Assembly: GCF_016745835.1 (NCBI RefSeq)
Contig: NZ_JAERVL010000025.1
Location: 1-64,000, forward strand
DNA from: Caldalkalibacillus salinus
GTDB lineage: Bacteria > Bacillota > Bacilli > Caldalkalibacillales > JCM-10596
Reading direction: 5' to 3'
DNA length: 64,000 nt
The notes under the pieces are model-generated. The model was given only the letters and a program-made list of their open reading frames with translations. It was not told the DNA's origin and made no database searches. Both the position numbers and the translations under genes were made by a program. Positions within the stretch are counted from its first letter, which is position 1; each line of letters starts with the position of its first letter. Shown here piece after piece: positions 1-8,278 of this stretch.

Positions 1-17
1 TTTTATTGAAAAGATGC

Positions 18-330
18 TTACACAAAATATTTTACGTCATCATGGTTTTTACTCTTAGGATAACTAAGCCCTTGTTTAGTTTTATCCTTACCCTTATTAG
101 CTTTACTAATCCCGCAATTATGCACCCATATCCCAAGGTTAGACACGTAGTAAGTATGGAAGTCTGCTACTTCAAAATTGTAGACCGTTGTTTTTCTCTG
201 TTCAACCTCATGGACGCATTAGGGTCTCTTAGCGTTGCGATGTCGTCACCAATTGCATAAGCTACCTTCGGGGATCGCCAATCAACTGTTCATTAGCGTC
301 ATACTGGTAGCTCGTTACGCCATTACTTTA
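18..330 (-). pseudogene. Remnant of Rhs/WapA-like polymorphic toxin (YD repeat plus PT-HINT end)
   Basis: Read on the minus strand, positions 215 to 18 encode 65 codons whose first part (VHEVEQRKTTVYNFEV, then FHTYYVSNLGIWVHNCG) matches the closing strands of the intein-like PT-HINT pretoxin domain that precedes the toxin tip in Rhs/WapA-type proteins. Upstream, in another frame, positions 324 to 262 read NGVTSYQYDANEQLIGDP, a typical YD repeat, followed by a stop. Frameshifts and in-frame stops separate the pieces, so this is a decayed fragment. The 29 residues after the VHNCG motif (lysine rich, ending KYFV) would be the start of the toxin tip. The family assignment rests on motif recognition alone. 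Confidence 0.75.
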
Positions 331-361
331 GAAGAAAAACAGGACTATAGTCTCGTTTCCC

Positions 362-523
362 TCACTTAAACAACTTCCTTATCCCTTTTCCAGCTGCTCG
401 ACCTACAACACGGCGTCCTGCTCTCTTTGCCATTTTCTTAGAGCTTCCGGATTTCACAGCTTGGATGTCTCCTAAAATTTTGGCCATTTTATATAAAAAA
501 GATCTGAACTTATGAATACGCAA
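362..523 (-). CDS. Small basic protein of unknown function (53 aa)
   Basis: The start is probably TTG at 523, because a strong AAAGGAGGG site lies about 7 nt upstream; an internal ATG at 487 has no such site. The protein starts MRIHKFRSFLYK, contains AKILGDIQAVKSGSS, and ends in a Lys/Arg/Gly-rich tail (RAGRRVVGRAAGKGIRKLFK). It has no signal peptide or clear membrane span. It starts 28 nt after the stop of the upstream WYL regulator gene on the same strand and may be cotranscribed with it. It resembles short arginine-rich hypothetical proteins seen in other Firmicutes, but no function can be assigned. Confidence 0.6.
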   Translation of the reverse strand: MRIHKFRSFLYKMAKILGDIQAVKSGSSKKMAKRAGRRVVGRAAGKGIRKLFK

Positions 524-551
524 AGCTACTCCCTCCTTTTTATTTCTCTCA

Positions 552-1526
552 CTACCTTTCGTTGCCCTCATATAGTTGTAGCCATCGATGTAACTGGGCT
601 TTGAATTTTTCTCTAGCATCTTGAGGTTCTAAAATCTCTGCTTCAGGTCCATATTGGGATATCCATTGTAGGAATTCTTGTTCATGATTAATCGTCACCT
701 CAAATAAGAGACCACCGTCAGGTAAGTCTTTCAATCGTGGGCGTACAAATAACTCCTCTTCCTTAATGTAGCGCGCGATTTTTGGGCTGAATTTCACCTT
801 AAAGCGTATGTTACGCTCACCTTTAATAATAGACCATGTATGCTTCAGGTATGTGTTAATATTGAAGTCGTTTTTTTCAAACCTATCTTTTGTGATCGTC
901 ACATCTAAGAAGCGACTCATACGGAATGTACGGATGTTTTTCTTTTCATGGCAGTAACCGATAAGATAGAATCGACGTTCTCGCGGAATGAGGTGATAGG
1001 GGTCTATCTTTCGCTCTGTGGTTTGATTCCTGCTCTGAGTATGATATACGGCCTTAATGGTATGCTGAGATAGAATCGCCTGAATCACAGGAGATAAAAA
1101 GTTGGTCCTTTCTTCCTTCCAGGCTGCCGTCCCTGTTTGGATGACATTGATAATACTATCGACCATATCCTCTTTTTGCTGCTTGCCTTTATGATAACTC
1201 GCCATGACTTTTTCATAGGCTGAGTAAAAGTCTTTTGGTAGCAGTTCCCCAGACGACTCTAGCAGGCTGGGTAGCATTGTGAATGCGGTGTGTTCTGCTT
1301 CAGTCCAATCGATAGGGTACATCGAGAAGCGATTTAAGAATCGATATCCCTTGCCATGCCCCTCACTCACGGTGATTGGAACATTGGCTGAACTGAGCGT
1401 ATTCATATCTCTATAAATGGTGCGGTCGGTGGTTTCACAGCGTTCTGCTAACTCCCTTGCTGTTATACCGGGTCTGGTTTGTATGAGGGTAATAATACGA
1501 ATCAGACGTACAAGTTTTTCAGACAA
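552..1526 (-). CDS. YafY-type transcriptional regulator (HTH_11 plus WYL domain)
   Basis: About 324 residues. The N-terminus carries a DeoR-like winged helix (RIITLIQTRPGITARELAE, then TDRTIYRDMNTLSSANVPI), followed by GKGYRF, as in YafY-like regulators. The middle and C-terminal parts fit a WYL domain: a conserved stretch around PYHLIPRERRFYLIGYCHEK, then RTFRMSRF. WYL domains usually sense nucleic acids or other ligands. TTG at 1526 is preferred as start since an AAAGGGGG site lies 8-9 nt upstream; ATG at 1553 lacks a ribosome binding site. The target is unknown. The neighbours (toxin remnant, TatD-like hydrolase) give no clear clue. Confidence 0.85.
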   Translation of the reverse strand: MSEKLVRLIRIITLIQTRPGITARELAERCETTDRTIYRDMNTLSSANVPITVSEGHGKGYRFLNRFSMYPIDWTEAEHTAFTMLPSLLESSGELLPKDFYSAYEKVMASYHKGKQQKEDMVDSIINVIQTGTAAWKEERTNFLSPVIQAILSQHTIKAVYHTQSRNQTTERKIDPYHLIPRERRFYLIGYCHEKKNIRTFRMSRFLDVTITKDRFEKNDFNINTYLKHTWSIIKGERNIRFKVKFSPKIARYIKEEELFVRPRLKDLPDGGLLFEVTINHEQEFLQWISQYGPEAEILEPQDAREKFKAQLHRWLQLYEGNER

Positions 1527-1553
1527 AGGTATCGCCCCCTTTATTGCTCTCAT

Positions 1554-1928
1554 TTTTTATTGTCAGGTTGATCATTTCACTGTTCATTCATTTGTAAAGC
1601 AGCTTGTAAATTAAAAGCAACGTTGACAAACTTCTGTGTTCTTAAGTCAATTCCTGTCAAAATGACGATAATAGACGTATTGTAAGGCTATTTACAACTT
1701 TAGTTTTAAATCCCTTAACCACTAGGTATGTGAGGTCAAGCAACTTATCTTTTGACCTTTATCACAATGCACCCTCACACATGCGCCTTCATCCCACCTT
1801 TCTAATCCAAAAAAACACCTTTCATGGTTGTTCTGACATCGTTGCACTATATTCAAGTATCTAGAGGATAACAACGGGGCGTGAATGCAGGTTGTCAGCA
1901 AATACATGTTCTATGGGACAGGACAAAC
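1554..1928. other. Intergenic stretch without a recognised gene
   Basis: The AT-rich region upstream of the WYL regulator has no ORF with a ribosome binding site and plausible protein composition. It presumably holds that gene's promoter, but no convincing -35/-10 pair was found. Confidence 0.5.
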
Positions 1929-1972
1929 AAAAAAAGCCGCTTGTCAGATCCATTGGATCAGTGCGACTTGGT
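1929..1972 (-). terminator. Rho-independent terminator after the TatD-like gene
   Basis: On the minus strand AGTCGC...GATCC-AAT-GGATC...GCGGCT forms a two-part stem and is followed by a run of seven T. It lies about 155 nt beyond the stop of the TatD-like gene. Confidence 0.65.
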
Positions 1973-1984
1973 AAGGTTTATGCT

Positions 1985-2125
1985 TCATGGATTATTGTTG
2001 TATGGTTTAACGTTATATGGCTAAGTGGTTAAGTTATGTCGTTATCTAGGTTAAGTAGCGTGTGTGGTTATGTAGCTTATGAGGCTAGGTCATTATGTCG
2101 TTTTTGTCATGAGGGTACCTAGCTT
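1985..2125. repeat. Degenerate short direct repeats in an intergenic gap
   Basis: The words GGTTAAGT (twice), TTATGTCGTT (twice) and variants such as GGTTATGT recur within about 120 nt between the terminator and the TatD-like stop codon. There is no coding potential. Comparable repeats with other units occur in several gaps of this window. Confidence 0.4.
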
Positions 2126-2128
2126 AAC

Positions 2129-2896
2129 CTAAGTTAGCGCAAAACACGCTTTGGTATGCTTGATTGTGTTTCTTTTTACATTATCCTCGCTCACGTTTTT
2201 TAATCTGGATAGGGTCTTTATCATAGCGTGTAAGAACACAGGGGTGGTGCGCTGTCCTGTAAATGGGCCTTCGAACGGCCAGGGGCCATCCGTCTCAATC
2301 AGTAACTGCGCCATCGGCACCTTTCTGGCAAGGTGCTGGTCACGTGTCCGATAACATACTTCAGGCGTAACAGACACGTAGTAACCCGCTTCGATAATAC
2401 CCTGTACCACTTTTTCTGGGGCTTTTAGCCAGTGGAAGTGCGCTTTCTTAATATCCATGTCTGTAAGTGATGCGTACACGAGCGCTGCCTTATCATGTAC
2501 GGCATGAAGAGCAACGGGTAAGTTCTGTTCCTTGGCGACGGCCAAGCAGTCGGTTAAGAATGTCCGATACACTGTTAATGTATGAGGTAACGTATCTAAA
2601 GTATAGTGAGGGAGTCCTATTTCACCAATAGCGACGATCCGCTCCCGTTCTTTGGTCACTAGCGTCTGCCATTCGAGAAAGTCCGCTGTGGGAGGGAGCG
2701 GATGTTCAGGATGAAAACCGGCTGCAGCATGGACAAAACCAGGGAATCTGCTCTGTAGCTCCAATGTTTGGTATAAAGAGGCGAGATCATTTGAAACTGC
2801 AACCACACCTGTGATCCCCTGTGACTGCCATTCCTCGATGTCCGTAGGTAGTTGCTCATAATGATACTGGTCTAAATGAATATGGGCATCAATCAT
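2129..2896 (-). CDS. TatD-family metal-dependent hydrolase
   Basis: About 255 residues, the usual length for TatD-family deoxyribonucleases/amidohydrolases. It opens with DAHIHLDQY (the HxH metal motif), has the GEIGLPHY segment (family GEIGLD), then HAVHDKA and HFHWLKAPE with further His ligands, and ends with LIETDGPWP (family ETDxP), giving the metal-binding Asp. ATG at 2896 is preferred over TTG at 2905, which lies only 2-3 nt from the AGGAGG site. It follows the regulator gene by 77 nt and could be the last gene of the abg-like operon. The substrate, DNA or a small amide, is not settled by sequence. Confidence 0.85.
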   Translation of the reverse strand: MIDAHIHLDQYHYEQLPTDIEEWQSQGITGVVAVSNDLASLYQTLELQSRFPGFVHAAAGFHPEHPLPPTADFLEWQTLVTKERERIVAIGEIGLPHYTLDTLPHTLTVYRTFLTDCLAVAKEQNLPVALHAVHDKAALVYASLTDMDIKKAHFHWLKAPEKVVQGIIEAGYYVSVTPEVCYRTRDQHLARKVPMAQLLIETDGPWPFEGPFTGQRTTPVFLHAMIKTLSRLKNVSEDNVKRNTIKHTKACFALT

Positions 2897-2973
2897 AAGG
2901 TACAATGCCTCCTTTTAAAAACACATAGGCTAATCAAGCAAGTGGTATACGTACCATCCTTACTTCATGTCGC

Positions 2974-4284
2974 TTAATCTATTAACAATTGATACACCTT
3001 CCTCGGTCGCCCCCGGTGACCCGGTTGTTCTTCCCCTGTGACCTTAACCAAACCAACCTTCTCCATCTCCCTTAGGATTCTTCGGGCGTTACGCTCCGTT
3101 CCTTTGAGCCACTGTGATAGTTCATGGGCTGTGATCGTATCCTGACCGTAACGACGGGCGAAGGTTTCAATTTTGGACACCACGCTGGGACCGATATGGG
3201 CGTCCTTAACCTTCTTTTCCCACCTGCTCCCCAGACCGCGCTGTTGATAGGAGACGAGATCCTCCTGTAAATACTCGGTTACTTCCTTATCTTCATTGAC
3301 GCTAACCACCACTGGCGTGTCGTACTGACGACCATATTGGAGTGCCGTCCGAACGTTTTGTTCAGCCTGTAAAGCGGTTAAACCGTAACCGATGCCCATA
3401 CGCACGTGGAGCTTACTCTGGACATGGGCTTCTTCTAAAAAGTGATACGGTGGATAGTCCTCTAAGTGGTCATCAAGTTCGCCCCGTGTTGTGTATATAA
3501 AATGTAAACCGTCACCCACCTGGATAAAGGAACCCTGCACGATCTCGGCATAGTCTAATAGGAGTTGTTTGAGGTCAAGCTCTTGATGTTTCATTTTATA
3601 TGAATAAAAGCGTTCTTCCATTTCACTTGGCGAAGAGAAAAGGACTTCGACCCCTATTATGGCGATTTGAGCCTTTTTGTACCATGTAGTCTGTCCGCGC
3701 TCCTTGAGCATGTCGAGTACCTGCTGTATGACGAGTCTAGACGGCACCACACGATAACAAGGGATACCTGAGCGCTGTAGCGCTTGGTACACCTCTTGAA
3801 TACATGTCAAAGCCACGTCTATCTTACCTGCTTTATATTTTTCGGTGTGAAAACGGATGATGTCTTCTGCAGGCAAGTAGCCTGTATACGGATACGTGTA
3901 GAACGTGAGGGGCTGAATTTGCATGTCTGTTTGCACAGCGTGAATTTCCGCTTCCTGAATAGTATCTAAGCTGACACGGTGCAGACATTCGCCCTTATCA
4001 TAGACGGCTTGAAGCAGTGTTCCTAGTAAACTTGAACCGTATAGATGAGGATAATACGCCTCCTCCTCTCGTATTAAAGCCTTCTCCCGTGCAAAATAAT
4101 AAGGCGCCTGACCTGAGAAAAACCATTGGTCTACATGGTCACGGTGTGCTTGAATAATCTGTTCAGTCTCTTCAGTTCGTTGATAAGGGAGTGGCAGGAC
4201 TTGTATATGGTCGATGTCTTGGGCAAACGCTGAGATTCGTCGTACAGAATCCTCAGGCCCAACGATTCCTAGACGGATGTTCAC
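2974..4284 (-). CDS. Multidomain transcriptional regulator (PrpR_N-like, cyclase-like, winged helix)
   Basis: 436 residues in three visible parts. Residues 1 to about 190 resemble the PrpR_N sensor region (DVALTCIQEVYQAL, RSGIPCYRVVPS). Residues about 205-345 look like a degenerate nucleotide-cyclase/GGDEF-type fold: VGDGLHFIYTT matches the GDG hairpin of class III cyclases and is followed by RMGIGYG, but the first metal-binding Asp is not evident (IIGVEVLF). The end (about 365-436) is a winged helix: ITAHELSQWLKGTERNARRILREME in two parts, then GHRGRPRK. The GTG start overlaps the stop of the upstream hydrolase gene by 4 nt (GTGA), so the two are translationally coupled. Probably the local regulator of the abg-like operon; this role is inference. 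Confidence 0.7.
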   Translation of the reverse strand: MNIRLGIVGPEDSVRRISAFAQDIDHIQVLPLPYQRTEETEQIIQAHRDHVDQWFFSGQAPYYFAREKALIREEEAYYPHLYGSSLLGTLLQAVYDKGECLHRVSLDTIQEAEIHAVQTDMQIQPLTFYTYPYTGYLPAEDIIRFHTEKYKAGKIDVALTCIQEVYQALQRSGIPCYRVVPSRLVIQQVLDMLKERGQTTWYKKAQIAIIGVEVLFSSPSEMEERFYSYKMKHQELDLKQLLLDYAEIVQGSFIQVGDGLHFIYTTRGELDDHLEDYPPYHFLEEAHVQSKLHVRMGIGYGLTALQAEQNVRTALQYGRQYDTPVVVSVNEDKEVTEYLQEDLVSYQQRGLGSRWEKKVKDAHIGPSVVSKIETFARRYGQDTITAHELSQWLKGTERNARRILREMEKVGLVKVTGEEQPGHRGRPRKVYQLLID

Positions 4285-5579
4285 GTGCGATCACTCGTTT
4301 CCTGACGAAGATAAGCGGCGATAATCTGAGCACCCATATTAAGATCCTCGAGGGAAGCATGTTCCTCTGGATGGTGACTCAAACCGTCTTCACACGGAAT
4401 GAATAGCATACTCGATGGCCATTTGTGAGCCATGTTCATAGCGTCATGCCCAGCCCCACTTTCAAGGACGTAAGGCTTATACCCTAACGCTTCTCCTTGA
4501 GCTTTTAGACGATCGGCGACGTCAGTCGACAGACGCACGGAGGGATTATGGACCAGGGTATCAATCTTCATACGAACATGATGCGCTGGTTCGAGTTGCT
4601 CACATTTCTGAGTTATTAGCGCGACCATCTGCTCTTTCAACTGGTCGTCTACACTACGGATGTCCACACCGAGTTCGACCCAGCCGGGTACGGCCGTCAT
4701 AGCGTTTGGCTGTAAGTCTAGCGTGCTCGCTGTCGCCACCAAGGGTGTGGCATGCTCTTCCGAGAGCGCGCGTGCTTGCTCTGAGATAAATGAAATTAAG
4801 GGGGCGACAGCTACTAAGGCATCCTGTCTTCTATCCATCGGGGTTGTGCCTGTATGCGCCGTCTTACCTTCTACCTGGATCTTCAAACGAATGGGACAAG
4901 CGATGGCTGTCACCACACCGAAATCTGCACCAGCCTCCTCAATTCGCGTGCCTTGTTCGATATGCAATTCAATAAAACGAGACAGGTCCTCAGATGAACG
5001 CTCAGCCTCTTGGATATGTTCCCAAGACAAGCCGCTAGTTTCTACAGCCTCTCTTATGGAGGTCCCCTCTTGGTCCGTGACATGCTGAATCTCTTCTACA
5101 GGTAAGTTTCCAGCCATCGCTTTACTGCCTATAGTGGAGATGCCAAACCTTGATGACTCTTCAGAGGCGAAACAGATGACTTCTATGGGCTTGGAAGGGG
5201 CATAACCGTCATCTTGTAGTTGTTTGATGGCCCCCAGGGCGCATAATACACCGGCGACCCCGTCATAGCCTCCCCCGTTTTTTACCGTATCGACGTGTGA
5301 ACCGGTAGCCACAGCCGGTTTCATGCGCGCGTCTCCCTCTGTAGGTTCCCAGCGGGCGATAAGGTTCCCAGCTTGATCCCTGCGGACTTGTAGGCCTAGT
5401 GCCTGAGCCATCCGTTTAAAAACGGCCATTGATTGTGCTTCCTCTGGGGTATACCCCAAGCGGTTAAACCCATTCGGTTGCGTCATCGTGTCAACCAGAT
5501 TCAAGGCTTTTAAATGCTCGTCTAACCACTGCAATAAGACTTCATTATCTGCTGTATGTTTGTGATGGGGTGTGCTCAT
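4281..5579 (-). CDS. M20-family Zn hydrolase, N-carbamoyl-L-amino-acid hydrolase type
   Basis: 432 residues. It matches the hydantoinase/carbamoylase family (AmaB, allantoate amidohydrolase): NRLGYTPEE near the start, GSHVDTVKNGGGYDG with metal ligands, CFASEESSRFG, LHIEQGTRIE, then GKTAHTGTTPMDRRQDA in the dimerisation domain, and SGAGHDAMNMA near the end. It should release an amino acid from an N-carbamoyl or similar amide. ATG at 5579 has GGAGGAATAACCC directly upstream. It starts 3 nt after the AbgA-like gene and overlaps the regulator gene, so it belongs to the same operon. The exact substrate (carbamoyl, formyl or other) cannot be told. Confidence 0.85.
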   Translation of the reverse strand: MSTPHHKHTADNEVLLQWLDEHLKALNLVDTMTQPNGFNRLGYTPEEAQSMAVFKRMAQALGLQVRRDQAGNLIARWEPTEGDARMKPAVATGSHVDTVKNGGGYDGVAGVLCALGAIKQLQDDGYAPSKPIEVICFASEESSRFGISTIGSKAMAGNLPVEEIQHVTDQEGTSIREAVETSGLSWEHIQEAERSSEDLSRFIELHIEQGTRIEEAGADFGVVTAIACPIRLKIQVEGKTAHTGTTPMDRRQDALVAVAPLISFISEQARALSEEHATPLVATASTLDLQPNAMTAVPGWVELGVDIRSVDDQLKEQMVALITQKCEQLEPAHHVRMKIDTLVHNPSVRLSTDVADRLKAQGEALGYKPYVLESGAGHDAMNMAHKWPSSMLFIPCEDGLSHHPEEHASLEDLNMGAQIIAAYLRQETSDRT

Positions 5580-5582
5580 GGG

Positions 5583-6920
5583 TTATTCCTCCGATGTACT
5601 AAGTTGATAAGCGACCGTTCTTCCCAACGCTTCAACAGCGACAGCAAGAACATCTTCATCATAATCGAACTGCGGATGATGGTGTCCGGCAGGTAATGGC
5701 GTCCCGAAGACCATGTAAGTCGCTTGTCCTCCTTGGTCCTGGACACGGTTCATCATGTACGTCACATCCTCTGAACCCCCTGCGTGGATATGAGGGGCTA
5801 CGTGTTGGATATGCTCACTTGAAGCACAAGCTTGCTCTACAACAGAGATCCATGCTTGATCACTTTCTGTCCCGATCCCTTCACCGACAATATCAATCTC
5901 CACATCGACGTCATACAAACGAGCCGTCGCTTGAATGATGCGCTGTGCCTCTTGGACCATGTATTGATTGAGCGCTGTCGTTTCCCCTCGTGTTTCTAGC
6001 TGAATCTTACCGAAGTCAGCGATGATATTGCGCCCACTCCCCGCTTCAAGGGTCCCAACATTAATACGTGTGGCTCCTTCTGAGTGTCGCGTAATGCCTT
6101 GCAAGTGAAGGGCCGTAGCGGCTGCCGCTAAGAGTGCGTTCTTTCCCTGCTCAGGTGCAAAGCCAGCGTGAGCCGACGTACCATGGAACAGGACATTCAT
6201 TTTCGTTGTCGCGAGGAAGCCTGATGTGGTGGCCACGACATGACCGACAGGGAGCGACTGTATCCCAATATGGCCAGAGAGGAAATAATCCACATCATCT
6301 AACCAACCTTTCTCAACCATCGCTTTCGCCCCCCGACTGCCTTCCTCCGCGGGTTGGAAAAGCAAGGTGAATCGACCATCTAACTCATCCTTCATCCGCT
6401 TTATCCAGTGAGCCAATCCTAAGCCGATCGTGGCATGACCGTCGTGACCACAAGCGTGCATCTCTCCCTCGTGACGGGATCGAAAGCCATGTTGCTGTGG
6501 TAGATGGCTGTCTTCCTGAGATTCTAAAATCGGTAGCGCGTCGATATCGAAGCGAAAAGCAAAATGGGGTCCAGGTCGACCCGTATCCCACTGAGCCACA
6601 AGTCCAGTGTGACCCCCTTGCATTTTCTCTACCCACGCTTCAGGCACCCCTTCTTCTACGGCACGCTGTTCGCAGGTATGAAGTTCCTCTTCTGTAGGTA
6701 CCCCCATTCTCTCTTCACTCACGAGGACATCCTTACCCACAGTGATGTCAAAGCCCAGAGGCTTTAAAATTTGCGCTATGTGATACGTTGTACGGTATTC
6801 GGTCCAGCCGAGCTCTGGATGCTGGTGGAAGTCCCTTCTCCATTCTGTCAGCTGTGGTCGTAAACGTGCTAAGAAGTCTGCCCAAAACCGTTTATCCATC
6901 GTTATTTCGCCAGCTCCCAT
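5583..6920 (-). CDS. M20 amidohydrolase resembling p-aminobenzoyl-glutamate hydrolase subunit A
   Basis: 445 residues, a M20D-type zinc peptidase. Motifs: RRDFHQHPELGWTEY, FRFDIDALPI, HACGHDGHAT, FQPAEEGSRGA, GTSAHAGFAPEQGKNAL, and HAGGSEDVTYMM at the end. The long insert between the first strands and the metal core (SEERMGVPTEEEL and following) is typical of AbgA rather than of ordinary aminoacylases. ATG at 6920 has AAGGAG 10 nt upstream and overlaps the previous gene by 19 nt. With the AbgT transporter it suggests uptake and cleavage of p-aminobenzoyl-glutamate or a related N-acyl amino acid. No AbgB partner is evident; the neighbouring M20D protein may fill that place. Confidence 0.8.
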   Translation of the reverse strand: MGAGEITMDKRFWADFLARLRPQLTEWRRDFHQHPELGWTEYRTTYHIAQILKPLGFDITVGKDVLVSEERMGVPTEEELHTCEQRAVEEGVPEAWVEKMQGGHTGLVAQWDTGRPGPHFAFRFDIDALPILESQEDSHLPQQHGFRSRHEGEMHACGHDGHATIGLGLAHWIKRMKDELDGRFTLLFQPAEEGSRGAKAMVEKGWLDDVDYFLSGHIGIQSLPVGHVVATTSGFLATTKMNVLFHGTSAHAGFAPEQGKNALLAAAATALHLQGITRHSEGATRINVGTLEAGSGRNIIADFGKIQLETRGETTALNQYMVQEAQRIIQATARLYDVDVEIDIVGEGIGTESDQAWISVVEQACASSEHIQHVAPHIHAGGSEDVTYMMNRVQDQGGQATYMVFGTPLPAGHHHPQFDYDEDVLAVAVEALGRTVAYQLSTSEE

Positions 6921-8164
6921 TTTTCTATCTCTCCTTCTTTGTCTTCCTTTTCTTCTTTCTCTTCTTTATCTTCTTTTTCTAAAGCGTATAAGGTATCGAC
7001 AGCCGTCTGGGCCATCAGTGACATGCCAACGGGTAACGCCTCTTCATCTAGTCTAAACTGGGCGTCATGCAAAGGTTTTTGTTGCTCAACCCCGGGCAGG
7101 GCGGTCCCCAACCAGAAGAAAGCCCCCGGATACTTCATTAGAAAACGACTAAAGTCTTCTCCGCCTAAGCTAGGCTGAACAGCCGGTGTAGAGGCAGGGC
7201 CGAGCATGTTCTGTGCTGTTTGTTGCACTTGGTTGGCCCATCGTGGTGTGTTTATCGTGGCTGCATATCCCTGCCAATAATCAATATGGGCCACGGCTCC
7301 CATAGCAGCCGCCCCCTGTGTGACAACAGCGTGAAATCGCTCTTTCATCAATTGCCTTGTTTCCGGCTGGAATGTACGTATTGTACCTTCAAAGGTGACT
7401 TTATCGGCGATGACATTATATCGGCTGCCACCTTCAATCCTCCCTACGGTAAGAACGGCCGCATCAAGTGGATCAATATTACGGCTCACAATCGTTTGAA
7501 GATTACTAATGACCGTGTGCGCCACCATAATGGCGTCAGTCGTTTGATGAGGCATACTCGCATGCCCGCCAGCGCCTTCAATGACGACTTTAAAACGATC
7601 TGATGCCCCCATCATGGCACCCGCTCGGACACCGATTTGACCCACGGGAAGGTCTGGCCACACGTGCTGACCAAAAATGACGTCAGGCTCATACTGTTCA
7701 AAGACACCGTCTGCCATCATAGGCTCAGATCCCCCGACAGGTGCATTTTCTTCTGCCGGTTGAAAGACGAGTAGAACACGTCCAGGAAGCTCATCTTTTA
7801 CTTCATTTAATACAGCGCCAACCCCCACTAGCATGGCGGTATGAGCATCGTGCCCACAAGCATGCATACGACCTTTAACCTTGGACACGTAGGGATGATC
7901 GTTCTCTTCTTGTATCGGTAAAGCATCGATATCCGCTCGAAGGGCGACCGTTTTCCCTGGTCTGCCACCTTCAATCACCCCTAGTACGCCTGTTTTGGCG
8001 TAACCGGTCGTATAAGGAATACCGAGGGATTGTAATTTTTCTTGAATCTTGCGTGAAGTCTGCCATTCTTCTCCACTCAATTCCGGATACTGATGGAGAG
8101 TACGTCTTAATGAGATCATATCCGCAGTATACTTTTCTGTCAGTTGTTTGATCGAAGGTTTCAT
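6902..8164 (-). CDS. M20D amidohydrolase (N-acyl-L-amino-acid amidohydrolase, HipO/YxeP type)
   Basis: 420 residues from ATG 8164, chosen because GAGGAG lies about 10 nt upstream; the in-frame ATG 60 nt earlier has none. Motifs: RRTLHQYPELSGEEWQTS, LRADIDALPIQEE, MHACGHDAHTAML, FQPAEENAPVGGSE, GAGGHASMPHQTTDAI, GGEDFSRFL near the end. It would hydrolyse N-acyl amino acids. The last 25 or so residues are an unusual Lys/Glu/Asp-rich tail (EKEDKEEKEEKEDKEGE) encoded by a purine-rich repeat. It overlaps the following AbgA-like gene by 19 nt and follows the transporter gene by 114 nt. Confidence 0.85.
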   Translation of the reverse strand: MKPSIKQLTEKYTADMISLRRTLHQYPELSGEEWQTSRKIQEKLQSLGIPYTTGYAKTGVLGVIEGGRPGKTVALRADIDALPIQEENDHPYVSKVKGRMHACGHDAHTAMLVGVGAVLNEVKDELPGRVLLVFQPAEENAPVGGSEPMMADGVFEQYEPDVIFGQHVWPDLPVGQIGVRAGAMMGASDRFKVVIEGAGGHASMPHQTTDAIMVAHTVISNLQTIVSRNIDPLDAAVLTVGRIEGGSRYNVIADKVTFEGTIRTFQPETRQLMKERFHAVVTQGAAAMGAVAHIDYWQGYAATINTPRWANQVQQTAQNMLGPASTPAVQPSLGGEDFSRFLMKYPGAFFWLGTALPGVEQQKPLHDAQFRLDEEALPVGMSLMAQTAVDTLYALEKEDKEEKEEKEDKEGEIEKWELAK

Positions 8165-8278
8165 GTTCTCTTTTCTCCTCTTTTCCGTCCTTGATGTTTT
8201 GAAGGGATATACAACCATGAGCAAGACATTCCTTCTTACAGAACACCTTGCTCACAGTTTAATGATGCATGTGGCCTT

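Noticed and set aside
6-260. 84-codon ORF on the + strand at the left edge
   Set aside because: It is antisense to the YD-repeat and PT-HINT remnant and has no ribosome binding site.
1722-1907. 61-codon minus-strand ORF in the gap after the WYL regulator
   Set aside because: No ribosome binding site and no protein-like composition.
4660-5088. 142-codon + strand ORF inside the carbamoylase gene
   Set aside because: Shadow frame; the minus-strand protein has complete family motifs.
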